From: Hyphodiscus hymeniophilus
Lineage: Eukaryota > Ascomycota > Leotiomycetes > Helotiales > Hyphodiscaceae
DNA: 64,000 nucleotides
Direction: 5' to 3'
Assembly: GCA_016508695.1 (NCBI GenBank)
Contig: VNKQ01000008.1
Span: forward strand, 620,001-684,000
Shown here: positions 11,970-25,021 of the stretch, piece after piece
Numbering within the stretch: the first letter of the stretch is position 1
Layout of the letters: each line of letters opens with the position of its first letter
Notes under the pieces: model-generated
Seen by the model: the letters and a program-made list of their open reading frames with translations, nothing else
Databases searched by the model: none
Told to the model about the DNA's origin: nothing
Program-made: the position numbers and the translations under genes

Positions 11970-12632
11970 TTCAGTCAGGGATAGGAACAGAAGTCCATTC
12001 GCTCGCCTTTCATTGCCGTCGGATCCAGATCATTGCAGAAGTTCGTAAGTGTTTGGTTTTCTGAGAGAAACAGAGAGGAGGCTCTCGTCTCGTGTGGGGG
12101 TAAGGAGATTAGCGCGATTTGCATGCCATTTGGGGGTTTTATCGCAAGCAACCCAAAGCAATCTCCATGTGAGAAAATAAAATGACAGATCACGTCCAGA
12201 CTCCGCGCCGCTTATTCACCCAAGGTAAGCGCAGATGACATCTCAGCGGCCAATTTCTACGATATCCTCCTATCTGATGACCTCCCTTGACAGCGTTGTT
12301 TGAGACGGAGATAATCTGTTCAGCCTTGCGTTCAAGGCTACCCTCGGACTAGGAACACATCACATTTCAGCCAAGGCTGTCTCTTCGGCCCACCTCCCAG
12401 AGTGGAATCTACAACGGCGGTCTCTGGGCTAATTCTCCACGTGCGCGGAGAGCTTCTCCCTGTGGTTTCGCCTTGAAGGCGGGCTGTAGTGTAGACGCTG
12501 CAGCTTGGAGCTGGAGCCCCGAGCTGGAGTCCCCGAAGTGAACATCTTGATCGTTTCTGCAGCGTGTGTTACCCAGGTCACTGTCCAGATCAGGACCACT
12601 ACATGGCATCAATCTGATAAGAGCTTGTCGCG
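11970..12632. promoter_or_regulatory. Divergent intergenic region, TBC GAP and DDB1-like gene
   Basis: About 660 bases between two diverging starts. Frames at 11975-12193, 12409-12648 and 12505-12783 are short and lack motifs. No repeat or clear promoter element seen. Confidence 0.45.
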
Positions 12633-15600
12633 ATGGCCTTCGAGACAAGCGTTCTCCGAAATGGAGAATGGACCACCAGGACCCTGGATGTCAATACTGT
12701 CCTACGACATTATGACCAGCAGGATCAGGAAGCCAATGCGATTGCTGTGGAGATTGAAAACGGTCCTGTACTTGGCCTCTTGACGCAGACTGTAATCAGA
12801 TCTCCTGCCGTACACTGGATCTTGCCTGTCAAACTCAGAGGCCTAGAAAAGAACGATGTTGCCTTCATAGGGGTAAGAATTTCCCATGTTCGATGCGAGT
12901 TCTTTTACAGATTCATTTTTCTGATGCGGCTTGCACAATGTCGAGAATCGCTTGCAGTTTTGCCTGGCCCTCATCTCCAACTACTGATTCTTCTGGAGCT
13001 GAGTTCATTGATTATTTCCACCTTGAGGATGCTGATTCTAGCAGGACGAGTTTGTTCAAATCAAGGAGTTACGATCTGATGGACACCTTTGGGACGTTGT
13101 CCGAAAAGACAACTTCGGTGCTCGGATTCGAAATGCTCGCGTTGTTGGTTCAACAAAAGCATTTCTTCAAGATCACGAGCGAAACACGGAGATCAAGTTT
13201 GAAGACGACGGTCCAGATGATATGGATGTTGACCCCAACACCAACATGCATGGCCAAGAGACCAGTCTTCTTCCTCCACAAACTATTCTCCTACAGCTCG
13301 ACTCCGGAGATACTGTGTTCTTAATGCTTTGCAAATCTGAAAACGGGTCTTTACAATTCGTCTCGAGTAAGCACCGAGTTTCAAAGGCGATGCTCAAATT
13401 ACAACCTGGGACACATCTGGCAGTCGATCCAAGCTCAAGATATATGGTCATAGGATGTTCAGAAGGTGTATTTGCAATATACGCCTTGAAATCAAAAGCG
13501 AAGCTACAGGAGCAATATAATCAAGAGGGAAATCTGAATTATGTTGAAGCAGAACGTCACATCTACCTTCAGGGGGTCATCCTCAAAATCGAGTTTCTAC
13601 ATCCATCTTCTGATGACGAGATGCATGTCATCTTACTGGTGCTAGTGGTCCGGAAAGGCAAGACTCGAATGCTCCTTTACGAATGGGAAACAGGTAGCGA
13701 ATTGATAAAGATTCAGGCACATAGCCGCCGAGGCCATCTTCTCGAGGAGTCCCACCAGTTGCCTTTATTCATCATTCCTCTCACCTTCAGGTCGGCATTC
13801 ATTCTCGTCTCTGCAACTACGATGTCGATCTGTAGAGACATACTTCAAGGCTCCCCAAGGTTCATTAGCATGAATGACCGCATTGATCCACCAACCGATT
13901 CTTTCCACGGCTCGAGCCTTCCGCTATGGACGTCTTGGGCTCGTCCGGTCCGGAACACGTATTATACCGCTAACCATGACGATATATATATTGTAAGAGA
14001 AGATGGCTTTATCAAAGCTATCGAGACAGACAACGGCGAGGAAGATCTTATCAAAATCGAGATGAATATCGGTCCGTTATCACGCAACTGCTGTGGCCCT
14101 GCATTAGCATGTATGGATTACGTCAAACCTAATGAAACAAGCGCAGACTTTCTCGTCTCTTCGGGAGATGCTTCTGCTGGGGCTGCCTATCTGGTATGTA
14201 TTCTGCTGCGAGAGATTCCTCTCACCATACGAACCCAAGTATTGCAATTCAGTCTTCGCATGCATGATAAAACTAACTACTTCCTAGGTTGAGGCAAGAA
14301 AACCCCTATTTTCGCAGAGTACATCCAGAATTGGTCGCCATCTCACGACTTTGTCACAGATCGTGAGGATAGCGAGCATAAGGAGTGGTGGATGCCTAAT
14401 AATCGCGAGCTTGTCCGCACAGATAAAATATTTACTTGCGCGGGCAAAGGAGCAAACGGAACAATCACCGAGTTCAGATATGGCCTTGAAGCTAATGTTG
14501 GCTTGGAGATATCATACGACGCCCAGATTATGGATGTGTGGGTGCTCTCTGTCAATTCGGATGCAATTGACGGCGACAAGGGCTCGTTGTTTCTGCTGTG
14601 TTTGGGAGACCGCTCGTCAGTTCTATATCTATCGAGCGATGCTGCGGAGATTAGTGAACTGGAGTCAGAGATGACTGAATTCGATCTCACCTCCCGGACT
14701 ATCGCAGCAAGCATGTATGATCATTACATGATTCAAGTTACAGAGCAATCGGTGGTCTTCACGAACGGCATAGATACGTAAGTTCTTCTAGTCCAGATGA
14801 AGCCTTTCTGGGAAGCAGTGGCATGATCGTTGCTTCACAGTATTAGCTATGGATTATTCTAATATCTTTACAGTCAAAGGCTGTCTGGGCTTGATTTACT
14901 TCAAGTATACCACAACGGGACTTGCATCGGCACTGGCGAGGGTATCGATCTAGCCGCATTACACAATATGCTCCTTGTCTTCACAACTAGAGTAGGAAGA
15001 CAATCCTACCTGCAGATCGTAGAGTTGAAGCCAACCATTGCCCCTGCCGGAGGGTCATCGGCTCCTGCAATTGCTCGAACTCTGAGTCAATATTCACCAA
15101 ACGCGACTTGTATGAGCATAGGCACAGTAGCTCAAAGTCTGTGCGTAGTCACTGCTGAGTTCGATAGTGGCTCGATCAGACTCGTATTTCAACCTCTACA
15201 AGCCTTTGAATGTCGGGTGTTGGACATTCCATCGAGTCACACCCTGCATCCAACCTGGATGGAAGCCTTCGTTAGTATCGTTGTTATGCCCGGCTCATAC
15301 GGCCATTTCATTGCCGTCTGTGGAACGCGTAATGGGATCATAGTCACTCTGGAAGTTGATGAACGCCACTTTCGAATCGTACGCTCCTGGTACGATCGGA
15401 TTGGACTGAGTTCGGTGGCCGTGACTAGAAATGACTATGCCGGTGCTAAGGAGGAGGTATTTGTGAACTGCGACTCAAAGGTCTACGTCTTGACAATCCC
15501 AGTGATTACTCCCGGATCATCAGGTCGAGCTCGTAGAGTTGAGCGCAAGATATCTCGGATCTTCCTTACAGATGCTCAGACCCCAATCATAGAGCAACCG

Positions 15601-17076
15601 ACTATTGATTCAATTACTAGACTCAGACCGAATCTTTCAGGCGGAATTGATTGTGGCGTCCTACTTATTTCCGGCTCTCAGATTCGAATAGCCGGCCTGA
15701 GTGGACAACCCAACGCTGTCCCAAGACATATACCAATAGGGGCAAGTCCTTCTCGTATCCTATATTCTCACCACCTTGAATGTCTCATCGTTGCAGCCTC
15801 TAAAAATGGCAAATCCACACTGCTGTTTATTGATCCTGAAACTGGCGAAGATCTGTCCAACCCCTTCGACAAAAAGAATGGGAATCCTGTTAGTTTCGTG
15901 CCCGGTCTTGGCAACATGAACGAGAGAGTGTTTCGGTTGATCGAGTGGTCATACGTGAAAGGAGGCAAAACGTGGGTTTTCATCATCGTTTGCACCAATA
16001 TGGGGCGAATTGTGATCATATCGACGCAAAAGGGTGGCTCTATGCAGTCAAAAGGCAGCGGGCTCATTGAAGACCAACGCGGCAACGGCATACGATACTG
16101 GACGCTGCATAAAGCCAAGCGAGATAAACCAGTGTACGCGGTGGCAGGATTCGACGAAGGTCTGATTTACTGTTCTGGGAATATTCTTTACTGCGAGATT
16201 CTTGACATGGTTGAGAAGCGATTCAAACAAGTCGCTCAATATGTGCTTCCATCACCAGCGATCAATCTGGCATGGAAAGACGGGAAGATATACGCTCTCA
16301 CAGCGGCGCATTCTCTGGAGATCCTTAGCTTAGAAGGTGAAGCCACCCTTGATGCCACTTCAGCAGACGACTCTGGGCACCAGATCATTCGAACGCACGG
16401 TGATCAAGTCACTCGCAATGCACTGCACCACCAAAGCCTGATTGATGGGTTAGTGTTCAAGAACCCGATCGAACTTGTTTCGGACAAGTCCTGCTCGGTT
16501 GTTGGCTTATGGGCAGCGCACAATACCAGAGCAGACACGCTACACCCCATCTTTGAGGCACAGCTGCCATGCTCCGTTCTCAGATTTCGCAGTGGTAGAA
16601 CTCGTCCAATCTGGGATGCACTTTCGGCACCGAAATCGACCCTAAATACACTCCACGAAATGGTTCCGCTCTATCAAGAAAGTCTCGGATTGTCGATTGA
16701 TGGCTCGCTCTTCAGCTTCACTATTCTTAGTCTTCCAGCATGGAGATTCTTGAAATTTCTCATCAATCTGGCGAAACAGTCTCCACAAGTCTGCGAGTTT
16801 AATTATACTGAGGACCAAGTTCCCTTAGAACCGGTCCAGGAGCCAAAGATCATGATGCACGTCGATGGCGATATCTTGAGAAGATGTCTTGACAATGGAA
16901 ATATTGATGAACTCCTATGCGCTGGTCAAGAGACCGAGAAGGCAGTAACTATACAGGCTAAATTTGCTGAGCTACTTCAAGAGCTTCAAGGGGAAGAACT
17001 GCCGAAGAATGATGTCAATGCTCTGATTGAAGTGGCGTACAATGCGTTGGAGTTCTTCCTACGACCTGTGTTATAG
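12633..17076 (+). CDS. DDB1/CPSF-A superfamily protein (Mms1-type N-terminus)
   Basis: Model: exons 12633-12872, 13045-14193, 14299-14777 and 14874-17076, giving 1356 residues. The family (DDB1, Rse1, Cft1, Mms1/Rik1) forms triple beta-propeller scaffolds for Cul4 ligases, splicing or cleavage complexes. Supporting blocks are NDVAFIGDEFVQIKEL near the N-terminus, repeated propeller strands throughout, and the CPSF-A C-terminal helical end with MHVDGDILRRCLD. It is longer than DDB1 (about 1140) or Rse1 (about 1200), and I cannot assign it to one named member. The junction at intron 2 is ambiguous: the nearest acceptor (14287, after a CTAAC branch) gives the family-like VEARKP but then falls out of frame within about 15 bases, whereas an acceptor at 14298 keeps the frame and loses those residues. 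Confidence 0.8.
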
Positions 17077-17659
17077 AAACGCAAGATGGGATTTGGAGTG
17101 ACTGGCTCGTAAAGGGACGTCGGGAAGTACTGTGCATATTCATGACTGTGATGAATGAGTCACCTCTACACTAGTACCATTAAGTGATGCAAGTGATTGT
17201 GTAATTCATAGCGAAATGCTTTTGAGATGACCTAGGTAGATTATCAAACTCCAAAGTGGATTTGGTTATTACTATGAGGATGAGCAGCTCATGCGAGGAA
17301 GAGAGCGAATAACAAAGCCGATAATCGGATATAAGAAAAATCGTGCACGGTCGTCTCGCTTCGCTGCCTAGCTGCCTTGCCGTTGACCACCCCGCCATTG
17401 TCCCAAACCTTTCACAAATTCACAGCAACTCAGCAGAACCTTGCAAGCTGTTTGATTGTTTGCATACCGAGAGCTCTCGAGACGGCAAGTCCTCTCCGTA
17501 TAGATATCATATTCTCCTATTCGCGCTCACGTCACTATCCCGAGTTTCTCCCAACAACGAACCCCACATTGCCACAAACGTTGGCAGACCTTCGTCCACA
17601 CGATTGTCACTTTCAAGACGAACTTTTCACCAACGTTCACGAGTTAGAAAACTTCCACG
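17077..17659. other. Intergenic stretch and eIF5B leader
   Basis: About 580 bases between same-strand genes. The part from about 17400 to 17650 is pyrimidine-rich on the plus strand and probably contains the eIF5B promoter and 5' UTR. Open frames here (17343-17804 and 17377-17700) overlap the eIF5B start in other frames and are not believed. Confidence 0.5.
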
Positions 17660-20600
17660 ATGCCACCCAAGAAGAAAAACAGCAAGAAGGCGGCCGATGA
17701 CTGGGAAGCGGAGCTTGGAGAGGCACCTGAAGCAGCAGCCCCAGAAACAAAAGTTGACCCATCAGAGGCAGACCCTGAGGACGAATTTCCGGCAGGCGGT
17801 TTAATGGCTATGATGAGAAAGAAGCAGAAGAAGAACAAAAAGGGAAAGCAGATGGAAGACGTTGTCGAAGGCGAGGACCCATCGATTGAAGAGACGCCCA
17901 CGCCCGATTTGGCAGAGAAGGCACCGGTTGAGGCCTCGATCGACGACGAATTCGCGCTACCTGAGAAGAAGGGGAAGGTGAAGAGTACGGCAGCTAAACC
18001 TGTGAAAGAAGAGGATGATGAGGATGATGAGCGAGGTGCGGATGGCAAGGTGTTAACGAAGGCTCAGAAGGAAAAGCTTAAGAAAGAGCGTGAGAAGCAG
18101 CGGAAGAAGGAGAACGTACGTAAAGTTCGACTTGAAGTCAGCTGGGATTACTACTCACATCTAGCTACAGGCTGCGAAGAAGAAAACCACTGTTCCTGCT
18201 ACCAAAGTCGAAGCCCCAAAAGCCATTGCCGAGGTTGTAGAAGAGCCTTCTGTCTCGAAAACTACTACTGCAGGAAAAGGAAAGAAATTACCACCTGCCC
18301 TTGCCAAGCTCCAAGCTCAACAAGAAGAATTAAAACGAAGAGAAGAGGAGAAAGCCAGAGCAGATGCCGCGGAGAAGGCGCGTCTTGCGGAAATTGAGAG
18401 ACGAGAGGCGGAGGAAGAGAAGCGAAAGGAAGAGGCCAGGGCTTTGAAGAAACAAAAGGAGAAGGAGAAGATCGAGCAGCAAAAGAAAGATGGAACCTAT
18501 CTCACGAAGGCACAGAGAGAGGAGAAACTGCGAAATGAGATGAAGTTAAAGCAAATGATTGACGCTGGAATCAAAGTCGGTGGCCCGGGAAGTGGGGAAA
18601 AAAAGAAGGTCGTCTACGACAACAAGAAGAAGAAGGGTGGAAGAAAAAATCCTGAAGAAGTCAAGGTAGGGTCCCTAGCAGAAACAAACGTGGTAGTTTT
18701 TAACTTTCCTAGGCTGAAGAAGAGAAAGCGCTTGCTGAAGCTGCCGAGCGAGCGAAACAAGAAGCTGAACGAGTCGCTGCAGAGGTTGCCGCAAAAGCTG
18801 AGAAAGAGGCTGCTGAAGCTGCGGCGGCGAAAGACGCTGAGCCTGACAGTGATTTGGATGATTGGGAGGTCGCTGCTGCTGAGGATGACGATGACCTAAA
18901 GGAAAGTTGGGATGCAGATTCGGAAGAAGAAAGAGAGAAAGCCGCTGCTAAAAAGGCTGCTGGACCTCCTGCAGATTCAAGGTCATTGCCATCACGGGGT
19001 AAGAAGATCGAAAGCTCGGACTCCGAGTCTGAGTCTGAATCTGAAGAATCCGAGGATGAGGAGACCAGTGCAGCCAAAGCCGCTGAAGCTTTACGAAAGA
19101 AGCAAGCCGCTGATAGACGTGAGAAGGCTCACGAGGCTGCCATGGCAGCACGATCTAAAGACAACCTGCGTTCGCCCATCTGCTGTATTCTAGGACACGT
19201 CGATACTGGAAAAACCAAGCTATTGGACAAGATTCGCCAAACCAATGTGCAGGAAGGAGAAGCTGGTGGTATTACTCAACAAATTGGTGCGACATACTTC
19301 CCAGTGGACGCCATAAAACAAAAGACAGCAGTGGTCAATCGTGATGATAGCTTTGAATTCAAGGTTCCTGGTCTCCTGGTCATTGATACTCCTGGTCACG
19401 AGTCTTTTTCGAATCTGCGATCTCGTGGTTCATCTTTGTGTAACATTGCGATTCTTGTGGTCGACATCATGCATGGCTTAGAACCACAGACCCTAGAGTC
19501 GATGAAATTGCTTCGAGATAGGAAAACACCCTTTATCGTTGCGCTCAACAAGATTGATCGTCTCTACGGCTGGAAGAAAGTTGACAACAATGGATTCCAG
19601 GAAAGTTTAGCACTTCAAAACAAAGGTGTTCAGAACGAGTTTGCCAAGCGTTTGGAAGATACAAAGACAGCTTTTATGGAGCAAGGTTTCAACGCCGAGC
19701 TTTTCTATCAAAACAAGTCGATGGCCAAATACGTCTCCCTGGTCCCGACCTCTGCTCATACTGGAGAGGGTATTCCCGACATGCTGAAGTTGATCATTCA
19801 ACTTACGCAAGAGAGAATGGTTGGTTCATTGATGTATCTCTCTGAGGTACAATGTACTGTTTTGGAAGTCAAGGCTATCGAGGGATTCGGCATGACCATT
19901 GACGTTATTCTGTCAAACGGAATCTTGAGAGAAGGCGACCGAATCGTCCTATGTGGTGTCGACGGTGCGATAACAACCAACATCAGAGCACTTTTAACTC
20001 CTGCACCTCTGAAGGAGTTGAGACTGAAGTCTCAATACGTACACAATAAGGAGGTCAAGGCTGCTCTTGGTGTTAAGATCAGTGCCCCAAATCTAGAAGG
20101 TGCAATCGCCGGTTCGAGATTGATGGTCGTTGGCCCCGATGACGACGAGTCGGATATTGAGGCTGAGGTTGAGTCTGATCTTGGTGCGCTGTTTAGTCGC
20201 GTAGAAAAGTCGGGGCGAGGTGTTACGGTACAAGCCTCAACCTTGGGATCTCTCGAAGCCTTACTGGACTTCCTCAAAGTATCCAAGATTCCCGTGGCAA
20301 ACGTTGGCATTGGTCCAGTTTTCAAACGAGATGTCATGAACTGCGGTACCATGCTCGAGAAGAATAAGGAGTATGCCGTCATGCTTTGCTTCGATGTCAA
20401 AATCGACAAGGAAGCGCAGGCTTACGCGGACGAGCAAGGTATAAAGATATTCACAGCTGACATCATTTATCATCTCTTCGACGCATTTACGAAGCATATG
20501 GAGGTCATTGCCGAAAAGAAGAAGGAAGATTCCAAACTTCTTGCTGTCTTCCCATGTGTCCTCACTACTGTTGCAGTTTTCAACAAAACTGGACCAATCA

Positions 20601-21013
20601 TCGTTGGCGTGGATGTTGTTGAGGGCAATCTGAAAATGCACACTCCTATCGCTGCTGTAAAGGCAAATTCGGTCACTGGCGTAAAGGAAATTGTGAATAT
20701 CGGCAGAGTGTATATTTATCCAATTGTTTTGTGCACAATTAAGAGCCTACTAACAGTATTGAACAGAACGTCTATCGAACGAGACCACAAGCAAATCCAG
20801 GTTTGTAAGAAGGGCCAACCATCCGTCGCAGTCAAGATCGAAATGGGCTCTCACCAACCTACCTACGGACGACATCTTGAGGAGAAAGATACTCTATACT
20901 CACTCATTAGCCGCCAGAGCATTGACACACTTAAAGAATTTTATCGATCTGATGTGTCAACTGACGAGTGGCTACTGATTAAGAAGCTGAAACCGCTGTT
21001 CGACATTCCTTGA
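17660..21013 (+). CDS. Translation initiation factor eIF5B (GTPase)
   Basis: Three exons (17660-18115, 18171-18665, 18713-21013) give 1083 residues. eIF5B is the universal IF2-type GTPase that joins the 60S subunit to the initiation complex. Residues 1 to about 460 are the charged, low-complexity eukaryotic extension (Lys/Glu-rich runs, KLPPALAKLQAQQEELKRR, an Asp/Ser-rich patch). The GTPase core follows: GHVDTGKTK near residue 478, GGITQQIGAT as switch I, DTPGHESF as G3, and NKIDR as G4. Then come domain II (YLSEVQCTVLEVKAIEG), domain III and domain IV to FRYS-like SDVSTDEWLLIKKLKPLF. Exon junctions fall inside the Lys-rich region and are phase 0. Length matches fungal orthologs. Confidence 0.96.
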
Positions 21014-22700
21014 GTGGTTCTGGAGGGCAAAGCGAAGCTAAACGAATATTAACATATGAGAGCATGACTGGCAGATGAGAGTGATTATGTATGCATAGCA
21101 GTTCCAGGGCGTTCGTTGTGTCGCATTGCGGGATTTTGCAAAAGTTGTAGATAGAGAATATAGGAAACAACGCATTCAGCTCCGATCATCCAATGCCCGA
21201 TCTAGTTGACCTTCCCGTATTGCAACCTCATTTATCTATTCCTAACTTGCCCACCGTCGAAGTACGGACTATGGTTTCAGGGTAGACATCCTCGTCCATT
21301 GTCATGTCAGTCTATTACCTTCCAATGGGAGCACCTTTGTAGTGTAGGGAGATTGCACCAGAACTTAGCTAGGGATTCTCAAACTCGGAAACATTTGTGG
21401 CCTGTTTAGGAAGAAAAAGGGATTCGAGCATATGACAGACTAAATCGCCCCAAAAAGAAACCTAGTATGAGTCTTCCAACTTCTTAAAAAGCCTAACCTG
21501 GGCGGATTTGACATATCGCCAAGACGGCTACTGGGTTTATTCTGACATTTCTTTGACTTGGAAGCATATTTGAGCAGCAGTTCGACTCGCAGAAAAGCTC
21601 CCTGATTAAAACCTGTCTCTCAATCCCAGATTGCAACATGGTGTTGGAGACTTACCATAGTGGTGCACATCCTGCTCCTATTTCGAGGCAGCACGCTTCT
21701 TGCAAAATCTCAATCCTTCAAAGGTATCAGCATCCGTATGAATCGACACATTAGCCAAACCCGCTAAAGCTGGAGCGAGAATCCGAGTCCCAGCTGCCAA
21801 ATGATAGTGTAAGACTTTTCACTGCTTCTCCATCAAAATGGGAGGACCATCATACTATTTCCTTTATGTGGTACTGGTTGGGACTGGTTTGAACAGCAAA
21901 CGAGTCAATTTGTTTCGAGTTTGATGAAGATACCCTCCGACCTCCTGGCAATTGATAAACATCTAGAAGGAATATCACAGTCACGCTGAAGCATGTTTGG
22001 TTTGGTCCGCACTGTCGCTGAATGTGTATTTGTATTCCAAACGCTTTCCAAACTTGTCCAAAGAGCACCGGTAAAACCCAATCGCTGTAAGACTTTCGCG
22101 AGGGGAAAGGCTTACTCTACACCTGTCCTGATTTGACGATACAAGAATGTTTCATGCATTCCAAAGCCCTTGCCAACATCCTTTGATCTACCCGTTTGCT
22201 ATCGCCAAGCTTCCTCCATCCTTCTATGCTCTCATTCCTATGCTCCCTCCTTGGTTCCCAGGATTTGAAAGTGTTGGGTGATCTTATTGCGAAAGTGTGG
22301 AGGTGACTGAGACCATAGTCAAGCTTGTGAAGGAGTGCTAGGTATGTGGATTGTGGTCACTGAAGCTCCAGACCAAGGGAGCCCAGGGCCATCGTCGTTG
22401 AGAGGCGTTTGGTGAATTGAGGTTGTTGCGAACATAGTCGCTGAGAGTTGGTTGATGATTGTGATTGTGGCCAGAAGGTTCCCATGTATAAAGAAATGGT
22501 TCATGATTCGCTTTGTTGTCAGAGACAATGGAGTCTGGAGTTCCAGCCGCCGAGACCTTTTTTTGTGATTTGAATTGTTGCCAGAATTAGAGAGCGAGGA
22601 AGCTGTGCTCGAGTCGTTTGAAGTCGTTAGATGATTGTAAAATGTCGCTAAGCCAAGGCCGCTAGGACTCAATCGACCATGAAGTGGAGGGATTTGCAGC
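21014..22700. other. Gene-free stretch after eIF5B
   Basis: About 1.7 kb with no convincing gene. A 117-codon minus frame at 22319-22672 is Ser/Thr/Asn-rich, directly downstream of the small acylated-protein gene, and probably belongs to its 3' UTR. Nothing else recognised. Confidence 0.45.
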
Positions 22701-23009
22701 TCAATTGTTCAGGTCGAATGAAGAAATGTCGCACGTTGGGTGTTTTCGGTGGTTTCGACGCCCCGTGTAAGCCGGTTCATAGTACTCGGGAACACCACTG
22801 CGAGAGATTTGTCGAACTTTCGGTGTATTGCCAGCGGCGTAATATGGCCCATAAGGATCGGTAACGTGGCGGGGTCTTATGTCCTCTTCGGCGGAATTGT
22901 ATGATTGGGTGAAGCGCACATGGCGGGATTCTCTGACTTCAGGTCTGTAACTGGTGTTCTTCACCTGGGGCTTGAAGCAACCACAGAAGAGGGATCGGAA
23001 GAGGCCCAT
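22701..23009 (-). CDS. Small basic protein with putative myristoyl/palmitoyl N-terminus
   Basis: Single coding exon of 102 residues; I do not recognise the family. The N-terminus MGLFRSLFCGCF fits the N-myristoylation rule (Gly2, Ser6) and has Cys9 and Cys11 as likely palmitoylation sites, so the protein may be anchored to the inner face of a membrane. The rest is polar with Tyr, Arg and Pro (DPYGPYYAAG, VPEYYEPAYTGRR). This ATG is chosen over the one at 23072 because the sequence just before it on the coding strand, CTGATGTTTCCTTAG, looks like a branch site and acceptor of a 5' UTR intron ending two bases before AATGG. Coding status rests on these features only. Confidence 0.5.
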   Translation of the reverse strand: MGLFRSLFCGCFKPQVKNTSYRPEVRESRHVRFTQSYNSAEEDIRPRHVTDPYGPYYAAGNTPKVRQISRSGVPEYYEPAYTGRRNHRKHPTCDISSFDLNN

Positions 23010-25021
23010 TTCTAAGGAAACATCAGTTTTTGCACACACGAGATGATATGTGATTGCATAATGCTTTACCACAAGATAATACGATTTATTTGGAGAGGTG
23101 TGGTTTGAGTAGTAGACTTCCTACTCGTGACCCCCTCGCTTAAACGGAAAATCACGTGCTATGATTACCTTGGGCATACAGAAAGAAAACTCGAAGATGG
23201 AACAGCGAAGTGTGTGCGCAGGAAGAGTGACGCAGACTGCGAGCCCTGTGAGTCACAGTGGCCAGAAACTAGAAAAGCCACACAATGGAGGTGCGCTTCC
23301 TGCGGGTCTTTGGGGTGAGATGCGAAGACTTTCGATTTTGGAAAGCGTGTAAAAAAAACAAGGAAGGAGTGATGACTTCGCGCTCTGTGCCCTGTCTGCG
23401 CTTGAAAGAAGCGACAACCTTTGGAAGAGGGGAGTCTTTCTTCTTGTAGCATGTAATCAAGCAAGGATGTAGAGCAGTCAAGTACAATGCGCAAAATACA
23501 AAGAAAGACATTGGAAACATCTCAACGATGCAAAGGGAGAGAAGGACTTACTTTCTGCGTCGCGATTCGATGCTACTGGGGAAGGCGGCAACGAAGTCGA
23601 TCGATGTTTGATGTTTGTTGGTGTGTATGGTTGGTTGGTTGGAAGCGACGACCGAGGCGGCGAGTGCAGTGAGGGCAGCGACGATGTCCGACTGGTGTTT
23701 GATTTTGTAAATGTTCGGCGTGAAGTTTGTTTGATTGAGTGATCGCAGCTTGTCGGGTATCTAAAATCCTTATGCTTGTCTTTGGTGGTCTGTTGCAATA
23801 GGCTCGAGATAGTTGTAGCTGCGGTGGAGGGGGAAGGGAAAATTGGGAGATGGGCGATACTTAAATATCTGCAGGAAATGAGTGTGACGTTTAGCCTACC
23901 AGACAATGGGATAGAACTTTTGAGCAGTTGAGATGATAATGTCACCAAACAATATGAGATCATCGTCAGTTGATATACAAATATTCCTTAATGGGAAAAG
24001 GCTGGGAGCTTAGGGTAAGTCTCGATTTTTGAAACGCGATGCCAAGACTTCATGTTGATATGGACTGCGACGTGGAGTGAAGTCATGCGCTCCGTACTCT
24101 TAGAATCAAGTTTCCACATGGCCAAATTCACTCACATGTGCACGTCAACACTATGGTACTCGCAGTTTCTTCGTCAGAATACAGTACTTAGGTACTCCGT
24201 ATACAACGGCAACTGAACTCAAGTTCCCAGCCTACACGTGGGAAAGAAGGAACACGAAAGGCGCCATGGCATGTATTGGAAGGAGCGTTTACGATCTTGA
24301 TCAAAATTGAAAGTGTTTCCCGATTGCTTTGGGCTGTTTGTTTTGACTCCCGAATCCCTGAAATCCATAGAAGGGACCTAAGGACGTGGTAGCGTGGCTC
24401 AGTCGACTTTACAATAGCGAGCTTTGACCACCTCCTGAGTCCCCAATCGGAAGCGCAGCATGAACGGGGTATCTCGAGTTGGCTGGCCAAAGAGACCACA
24501 TAGATTGAAAATAATAGCATACACATAGCGGATATGTGGCAAGGGCGTCATGATATAGACCTAGACAGCAAAATCATTGCGAATAGGTAACTAATATATG
24601 GCAAGAGCTTGAAAGTAGCAAATCCAAAGAGCAGATAGATCGCAAATATGTAGTGGATATGTGGTGATAGCGAATATCAGCAACACCAAGTCTTCACTGG
24701 GCGCAAGGATTTTGATATGCTCTGGAAAGGCGAATGGCTCAGAAACACCGAACTAGCCCGCGCAATGACTGATCACGTGGAATTGCCTTCAAGTACGTAG
24801 ATTCTATCATGACACTAATCAAAGGGTCGTCGCAACACTTGGGCACATTGGCTAGCCTTGCATATCGGTTGCAAGAGTACGAAAAAGAGAGGTGACCAAA
24901 CTCAAAGCGGGGGAGAGGTGTTCTCATTGTTCCAATTCGACGGTACCTTGGTAAAAGAAAATGATACAAGAGAGCTGATTGGCTCACAGTACAGTCAATT
25001 GATAAAGAAAGTTGCTCTCTG
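23010..25021. other. Gene-free stretch between small protein and CobW GTPase
   Basis: About 2 kb. The left part probably contains a non-coding leader exon and intron of the small protein. A 161-codon Ser/Thr-rich minus frame at 23478-23963 starts with ATG but has no motif and is more likely leader sequence. Scattered CACGTG boxes occur (about 23154 and 24774). No RNA gene seen. Confidence 0.4.

Noticed and set aside
22319..22672. 117-codon minus-strand frame next to the small protein
   Set aside because: Composition is random and it directly follows the stop of another gene; more likely 3' UTR.
23478..23963. 161-codon Ser/Thr-rich minus-strand frame
   Set aside because: Low-complexity composition without motif; it lies where the leader of the small acylated-protein gene is expected.
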